From NCBI RefSeq assembly GCF_001317355.1, contig NZ_LKET01000068.1, forward strand, positions 310,001 to 374,000: a stretch of 64,000 nucleotides of DNA. Reading direction: 5' to 3'. The notes below the pieces were generated by a model that worked only from the letters and a program-made list of their open reading frames with translations, ran no database searches and was not told where the DNA came from. The DNA comes from Oxobacter pfennigii. Lineage in GTDB: Bacteria; Bacillota; Clostridia; Clostridiales; Oxobacteraceae. Below, one piece after another: positions 59,496 to 64,000 of this stretch (its first letter is position 1; every line of letters begins with the position of its first letter). The translations under genes and the position numbers were made by a program.

Positions 59496-60575
59496 TTACA
59501 TATTATTATCGTTGAACATATCCAGCTTATTTTTAAAGAAAGTGCTGTTTGGATAATCCTTAATCAAGGAATCTAAAGCCGCTTTATATTGTGATGTGTC
59601 AATATGATCTTCGACTTTGATTTCAGGATTAACTATATAATCAAAATCTTGCATCTTTTCCCACATCTTTATGACACTGTTTTTATAAGGATCCGTTTCG
59701 TATTTTATATGGGGGCTTAACAGGAAACTTTTTGCCGTTTCAGCAGACATATCCAGATTTTCAACTGTCAGTTCAACCACCCTGTCCATGTCTCCCTGCA
59801 TAACCTCTTCAGCCCTTAAATATGCGCGGAGCAATCTTTTCACCGCTTCCGGATTTTCATCAAGCCAATCAGTCTTTGCAATCATACGGCAGCAGGAGTG
59901 GTCCGGCCACAGTTCATCCGGCCACATGACTATTTCCATCCCCGCATCGGCGATTTGAAGCTCAAATCCTGTGGATACGGCTCCGAAATCAACTTCGCCG
60001 TTGCGCACCGCTTCCATTACATCGGGATTCTTTTTCATTTCTACGAAGGTAACGTCTTTATTAAGGTCAAAACCCGCCTCATGCAAAATCCCTTTTAATA
60101 CTATATCGGGAGTACCGCCTCTCATGATGGCAATCTTTTTGCCCCTGAAATCTTCCAGGCTGTTATAAACTGTCTCGGGCTTTGCAAAAACAGGAGTGGC
60201 GCCTATAATCATGTAACCGCCGAAAATTGTGAAGTCCTGTCCGTTTGCGATCTGTATCAAAGGCCCGCCGGTGCCGTAGGTGGAAATAATATCTACCTGT
60301 CCTGAACTCAATGCCTGAAAAGCGTCTGTCCCATTGTTTATGTATGTTAATTCAACTTCTATTCCTGCTTCAGCGAGGAAATTTTTATCCTCTGCAAGGA
60401 ACTGAAATACCTGGCCCGAAGTAGCCTGGGCAGCTATTTTGACTTTAAGCTTATCTTTTGAATTTTCCTCAAGGTTCGGGTTATTTGTATTTTCACCGCC
60501 GTTGCCGGCAGCACAGGCTGTTAGTAATGAAATTATTGTAATGGATAATAATATAAACCTTAAAATTTTTCTCAA
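59496..60575 (-). CDS. ABC importer substrate-binding lipoprotein (SsuA/TauA/NMT1 type)
   Basis: This lipoprotein of 359 residues has a signal peptide and a lipobox ending LLTAC near residue 21. The mature domain starts KVKIAAQATSGQVFQFLAED and carries FQALSSGQVDIIST and FRGKKIAIMRGGTPDIVLKG, typical of NMT1/SsuA binding proteins. It begins at TTG 60575, eight bases after GAGGGG. The ligand may be a methylated sulfonate, betaine or aromatic acid; this is inferred from the adjoining methyltransferase genes. Confidence 0.9.
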   Translation of the reverse strand: MRKILRFILLSITIISLLTACAAGNGGENTNNPNLEENSKDKLKVKIAAQATSGQVFQFLAEDKNFLAEAGIEVELTYINNGTDAFQALSSGQVDIISTYGTGGPLIQIANGQDFTIFGGYMIIGATPVFAKPETVYNSLEDFRGKKIAIMRGGTPDIVLKGILHEAGFDLNKDVTFVEMKKNPDVMEAVRNGEVDFGAVSTGFELQIADAGMEIVMWPDELWPDHSCCRMIAKTDWLDENPEAVKRLLRAYLRAEEVMQGDMDRVVELTVENLDMSAETAKSFLLSPHIKYETDPYKNSVIKMWEKMQDFDYIVNPEIKVEDHIDTSQYKAALDSLIKDYPNSTFFKNKLDMFNDNNM

Positions 60576-60590
60576 TTGCCATACCCCTCT

Positions 60591-61382
60591 TCACATTTTA
60601 TTGTTTGTCTTCATCTGTATTTCATTATGTATAATTTTTATGAGCTCATTTCTAAGCTGTACAGCCTGAGGATTGTCATAAATGGTTTTTCTGTCAAGTT
60701 TTTTGTCACCGTTGAATGAATAATTATAAATGATTTTGCTGGGAGACTGGCCCAGGACAAATATATCCGTTGCCAGGAGCAGAGCTTCATCCACATCATG
60801 AGTAACAAAAAAAATGGTCTTGCGGTTTTTGGTCTCTTTTTTCCATAGATTAACTACCAGCTCCTGAAGCTTTGCCCTTGTCACTGCATCCAGTGAACCA
60901 AAGGGCTCGTCCATGAGAAGTATAGGAGGGTCGATGCTAAAGGCCCGGGCAATGGCACAGCGCTGCTTCATGCCGCCAGAGAGCTCTTTAGGCCGCTTAT
61001 CAAAAATGGATTCTAATAATTCCACATCTTTTATTCTTCTTATGGCTTCCAATTTGCGCTCATGGGTGCTCATATTTTTAAATTTCTGCTTAAGAGCTAT
61101 CATAATGTTTTCTCCGGCACTCATCCATGGAAAAAGACCATAGTCCTGGAAAACCATTCCCCTTTGCAAGCCTGCCTTTAAAACAGGTTCATTGTCTACA
61201 AGTATTTCGCCCATTCTGGGTTTTTCCAATCCTGCAAGCAAGCGTAAAAAAGTGCTTTTACCGCATCCTGATTGGCCCAGTAAGCACACAAAAGCCCCTG
61301 CCTTAACCTCCATACTAATATCGGCAAGTATCAATTCTTTATCGTAAGAAAAACTTAAGTTTTTTACCGATACATTAAGCAT
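60591..61382 (-). CDS. ABC importer ATP-binding protein (SsuB/TauB type)
   Basis: The ATPase has 263 residues with Walker A LGQSGCGKST, signature ELSGGMKQRCAIARAF and Walker B ILLMDEPFGSLDAVTR. The glutamine in the P-loop is shared by many SsuB/TauB relatives. AAGGAG is placed before the ATG. It heads the locus D operon: ATPase, binding protein, permease, methyltransferase, corrinoid protein. Confidence 0.93.
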   Translation of the reverse strand: MLNVSVKNLSFSYDKELILADISMEVKAGAFVCLLGQSGCGKSTFLRLLAGLEKPRMGEILVDNEPVLKAGLQRGMVFQDYGLFPWMSAGENIMIALKQKFKNMSTHERKLEAIRRIKDVELLESIFDKRPKELSGGMKQRCAIARAFSIDPPILLMDEPFGSLDAVTRAKLQELVVNLWKKETKNRKTIFFVTHDVDEALLLATDIFVLGQSPSKIIYNYSFNGDKKLDRKTIYDNPQAVQLRNELIKIIHNEIQMKTNNKM

Positions 61383-61565
61383 TAATTATTCTCCTTAGCA
61401 TGATTTGGATTTAACCTGTTTTGTCATGTATAAATTTATCACGTCCGCAATACAATTGTCTAATAGATAATACATATGTTGATTCTATGTATAATTGATA
61501 TTTTTAATAGCTTAATTAACTGATGAAATGGAAGTACGTTCATAAACATTCCTTAAATAAAAATA

Positions 61566-61588
61566 CCCGCCGGCTAAAAGCCGGCGGG
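61566..61588 (-). terminator. Terminator of the locus D DASS gene
   Basis: CCCGCCGGCT / AGCCGGCGGG stem with a three-base loop is followed by TATTTTTATTT on the minus strand. Confidence 0.9.
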
Positions 61589-61601
61589 CAACGAAGGTAT
61601 T

Positions 61602-63038
61602 TTAGAGCAGCATAGGTATAAAAGGCCATACCGCAACCATGGTAGCGATGAACACTGCCGCAATTAAAACCAGATTTGGTTTCAAGGTGTTGGCAACAGT
61701 GACATCTCCGGTACCGAAGGTAATTGGAGTTGTTACTGATGCGGCAGGAGTTAAGAATGCAACGGAGGACATAAGCCCAATCATAATTACCAAGCCCGGC
61801 ATGCTGACAGTGGTTCCCTGCAGAAGTGACAATGCTATGCTGTAGAAAAGCAGCATGGTGACCGTATTTGAAATAAAGTTTGTTAAAATAATTGAACCTA
61901 AAAATGCAAAAGCAACGATGGCAATTGGCGGCAATCCTGCCGTAACGGGAGCAAGCAAATTCTTCAGGAATTCACTGATTCCTGTTTTTGGTGAGCTTAC
62001 TGCATTTCCAAGAACACAAACACAGGCTACAAATACTATTAATCCCATGGGAACAGACCTTGCCATTTTAGTAAAATCTCCGATAGGCTTACCATTGATG
62101 CGTATAACACACAAAAGAGCTATAGCCAAAACCGGCGGCACTACCGTACCCGCACTTTTTAAAAACGCCGCAAAGCCCGGGGCTAATGCTCCGAAGAAAT
62201 CAGGGAATATCCATAAAATAACTACAACAACAAATATAGCAGCTGTAATTTTTCCTTCTGTTGATAATGGCTTGGATCTTTGCTTTACAGCTTCTATATC
62301 ATAATTCTTATATTTTGATGTGTCCGGCCTCCAAACGAATATGACAACCAGCATGGAAACAAGGAAAGCAACAAAGGCAAAGGGAATGCCCACAGCCATC
62401 CATTGAGCAAAGGAAATCTCAATTCCATGGGATGTCTTTGCTGCACCCATTAGAATTAAAGGAAGAGCTTTGCCGATAGGGGTGGCTGAAGCTGTAAAAG
62501 CAACCTGCCACATAACGCCTGCCATAAGACATGTATAAAAAGGGTCTCCCTGCTTATAACCTATATCCTCACATACATTTTTAGCCAAAGCCATGAAAAT
62601 TATGGTGAGGGCTCCGGCACCGACGATGAAGCCTAAAAGCAAGCATGCGAGATTAAACATAAAGATGAACATATAGGGCCGATTGTGAACTATTTTTAGT
62701 GTAACAAATTTAGTTGATACCTTTTGTATAACCCCTGTTTCTGTCATACATACATTTAAGGCCATCGTTGATATAATCATGGGAACAACGGAATGACCGA
62801 AGGATTGTGCAAATACTTCGGTTTGTGTTAAAACACCGGTAATTATTATACCTACTATAGCTAAAAAACTTACCCATTCAGTACCTACAAAAACCCATAA
62901 ATATAGGGTGGGCAGGAAAATTGCAAGCACGTTCACTCCGACGGGAGTAAGACCATTCACCGGCTGTACGAAAAGCTTTATTGCCAGACCTAAAACAAGC
63001 GTAATAATATAGTGTTTGTAATCTTTCAAAAAATTCAA
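61602..63038 (-). CDS. DASS (SLC13-like) anion transporter of locus D
   Basis: The protein has about 478 residues and twelve or more membrane helices. Substrate-loop sequences are FTASATPIGKALPLILMGAA near residue 190 and LTNFISNTVTMLLFYSIAL near 400, the SNT-type motif of the family. The start is chosen at TTG 63038 because GAGAGGGG lies eight bases upstream; the longest frame to 63068 has none. It is ended by its own terminator just before the ABC operon. It probably imports an organic anion for locus D. Confidence 0.85.
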   Translation of the reverse strand: MNFLKDYKHYIITLVLGLAIKLFVQPVNGLTPVGVNVLAIFLPTLYLWVFVGTEWVSFLAIVGIIITGVLTQTEVFAQSFGHSVVPMIISTMALNVCMTETGVIQKVSTKFVTLKIVHNRPYMFIFMFNLACLLLGFIVGAGALTIIFMALAKNVCEDIGYKQGDPFYTCLMAGVMWQVAFTASATPIGKALPLILMGAAKTSHGIEISFAQWMAVGIPFAFVAFLVSMLVVIFVWRPDTSKYKNYDIEAVKQRSKPLSTEGKITAAIFVVVVILWIFPDFFGALAPGFAAFLKSAGTVVPPVLAIALLCVIRINGKPIGDFTKMARSVPMGLIVFVACVCVLGNAVSSPKTGISEFLKNLLAPVTAGLPPIAIVAFAFLGSIILTNFISNTVTMLLFYSIALSLLQGTTVSMPGLVIMIGLMSSVAFLTPAASVTTPITFGTGDVTVANTLKPNLVLIAAVFIATMVAVWPFIPMLL

Positions 63039-63734
63039 TTTTAAAACCCCTCTCATAATAAAATTCAAGCTCTCAAGATTAATACTTGTCGATTTTTTCT
63101 ATTATTAAAGGATTTCTATGAATCAGCAATATTTTACAGCGAAGATATGCAACACATATATCTTGAGTAAATACTAAATATCAGCAGTTTATCAGATGAA
63201 TCAATTGATACTTATAATTTAAATGGGATGTGGATGATAATTAAGACAAATCAATGCACGCATGTACAATTCATATGCTAAAAAAATTCAGGAGACTTTG
63301 AACCTTATAAACCTATAAGAACGATATCCCCTAACTTTTCACCTCCCTTTAAATATTGACTTAATAATCCAGTTGTATCTAAGAATACGCCTTACCGATA
63401 CAATAAGTATTAACACTGGATTTTAACTTGGAAACTTTCTTTCTATCGCAAAAAATTACAATAGATCGATTAAATTTGAAAATTTAATACACCATTATAT
63501 GTTAATTTATATGATATCATTATTTATATAGAACGTCTTTGTTAAATATGCATAAACCTGCTTGACGCATTGTTCAATTTGCACATATTGAACATTGTGT
63601 TCATTTTTGTATTAAAAAATAGTATTATTTTGCGATTTTTTTGCAAAATAAAGGGGCAGTTCATTCTTCTATTGTTTTAAAAAGCATATCCAAAAGCAAA
63701 TCAGGAATGAACTGTCCTCAATTTATTTTACCTA
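63039..63734. other. Long upstream region of locus D with shared regulatory element
   Basis: There is no gene in about 700 bases. The element shared with locus C is at 63535-63594: GTCTTTGTT at 63535-63543 and the inverted repeat TGTTCAAT-8-ATTGAACA at 63571-63594, with a further GAACA/TGTTC pair to 63602. A TATTTTGC / GCAAAATA hairpin at 63626-63650 and a GGCAGTTCATTC / GAATGAACTGTCC repeat near 63654-63717 may terminate the regulator gene. Confidence 0.6.
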
Positions 63735-64000
63735 TTATTTATGATGAGCCAGCAGCCCGTGATACTCAAGTATTTTGAAGGAGAGGAGCAAGTCAAGCAA
63801 GGTGTTGTGATCCTCCCAGTTTATATAGAAGGTTTCTTCCAGCCTTCCTAAACGGTAGTTCAGGGTATTTCTGTGAATATGAAGATAGCTTGCCGTGGCT
63901 GAGTTATCCTTAAATTTTATAAGATAAGCATAAAGAGTTTCGGCATAAAATGTATTATGAGCATAATCGTGCTCCAATATTTCCAAAGCTAACGGGTGGC
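63735..64000 (-). CDS. PucR/CdaR-type regulator, C-terminal part
   Basis: The gene runs off the right edge; about 88 residues are visible. They contain the HTH_30 domain typical of PucR and CdaR: LYAYLIKFKDNSATASYLHI, HRNTLNYRLGRLEE, and a final LDLLLSFKIL helix. Such regulators activate catabolic genes for purines, sugar acids and other compounds. It lies upstream of the locus D transporter genes in the same orientation and is a candidate regulator of loci C and D. Confidence 0.82.
   Translation of the reverse strand, partial: HPLALEILEHDYAHNTFYAETLYAYLIKFKDNSATASYLHIHRNTLNYRLGRLEETFYINWEDHNTLLDLLLSFKILEYHGLLAHHK

Noticed and set aside
63069-63734. Sigma-54 type -24/-12 promoter upstream of loci C and D
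   Set aside because: No TGGCAC-N5-TTGC match is present at either shared element, and no sigma-54 activator is encoded in the window.
1-64000. CRISPR arrays, rRNA, tRNA and insertion sequences
   Set aside because: No regularly spaced repeats, no tRNA-like cloverleaf or rRNA sequence and no transposase or paired terminal repeats could be identified by reading.

Overview
This is an AT-rich stretch of chromosome from an anaerobic, probably spore-forming member of the Clostridia (Firmicutes). The assignment rests on strong GGAGG-type ribosome sites, many TTG/GTG starts, perfect sigma-A promoters, T-tailed hairpin terminators, a DUF3231 coat-like protein, an ECF vitamin transporter S component, DegV and PadR/DUF2812 pairs, and a consensus Firmicutes parS site. 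Nearly all genes from about 24 kb onward lie on the minus strand. No rRNA, tRNA, CRISPR array or intact insertion sequence was found.

Layout. 0-3.4 kb: the end of a BtuFCD/FecBCD-type importer facing cobQ (cobyric acid synthase), so corrinoid or iron uptake beside corrinoid synthesis. 3.4-8.5 kb: MarR/MATE efflux operon with a clear operator-promoter, a VOC protein, a DUF3231 protein and an orphan UroD-family methyltransferase. 8.8-17.2 kb: an ABC exporter, a broken alcohol dehydrogenase and a five-gene oligopeptide/nickel-type ABC operon. 17.5-21.5 kb: a siderophore ABC operon behind an iron-box-like palindrome. 21.7-31.7 kb: a degenerate LspA paralogue, arylamine N-acetyltransferase, ECF S component, an atypical FolD, remnants of an HxlR regulator and a catalase, a sigma factor with a membrane partner, DegV, aldehyde dehydrogenase, parS and a flavin reductase. 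31.8-37.8 kb: regulators, hypotheticals and several gene remnants.

The most distinctive part is 38-63 kb, which holds three corrinoid-dependent methyltransferase loci. Locus B (38.0-48.4 kb) has two UroD-type methyltransferases, each followed at once by a tiny acidic protein (42 and 51 codons), two corrinoid proteins, an AcsE/MtrH-like methyltetrahydrofolate methyltransferase, a DASS transporter, a YjiH/YjiG pair, a DUF1638 protein and two GntR/UTRA regulators. Locus C (51.3-53.1 kb) is a methyltransferase/corrinoid protein pair. Locus D (56.8-63.0 kb) joins an MtaA-like methyltransferase and corrinoid protein to a sulfonate/nitrate-type ABC importer and a second DASS transporter. Loci C and D share an about 50-bp upstream element with identical internal spacing.

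A working model is that organic anions carrying methyl groups are imported by the DASS or ABC systems. UroD-type enzymes move the methyl group to a corrinoid protein, and in locus B the AcsE-like enzyme passes it to tetrahydrofolate. FolD and acetyl-CoA synthetase could link this to one-carbon and acetyl-CoA metabolism, and cobQ plus the importer could supply the cofactor. The methyl donor cannot be read from the sequence, and no corrinoid reductive activase (RamA/RACo type) is present in the window.
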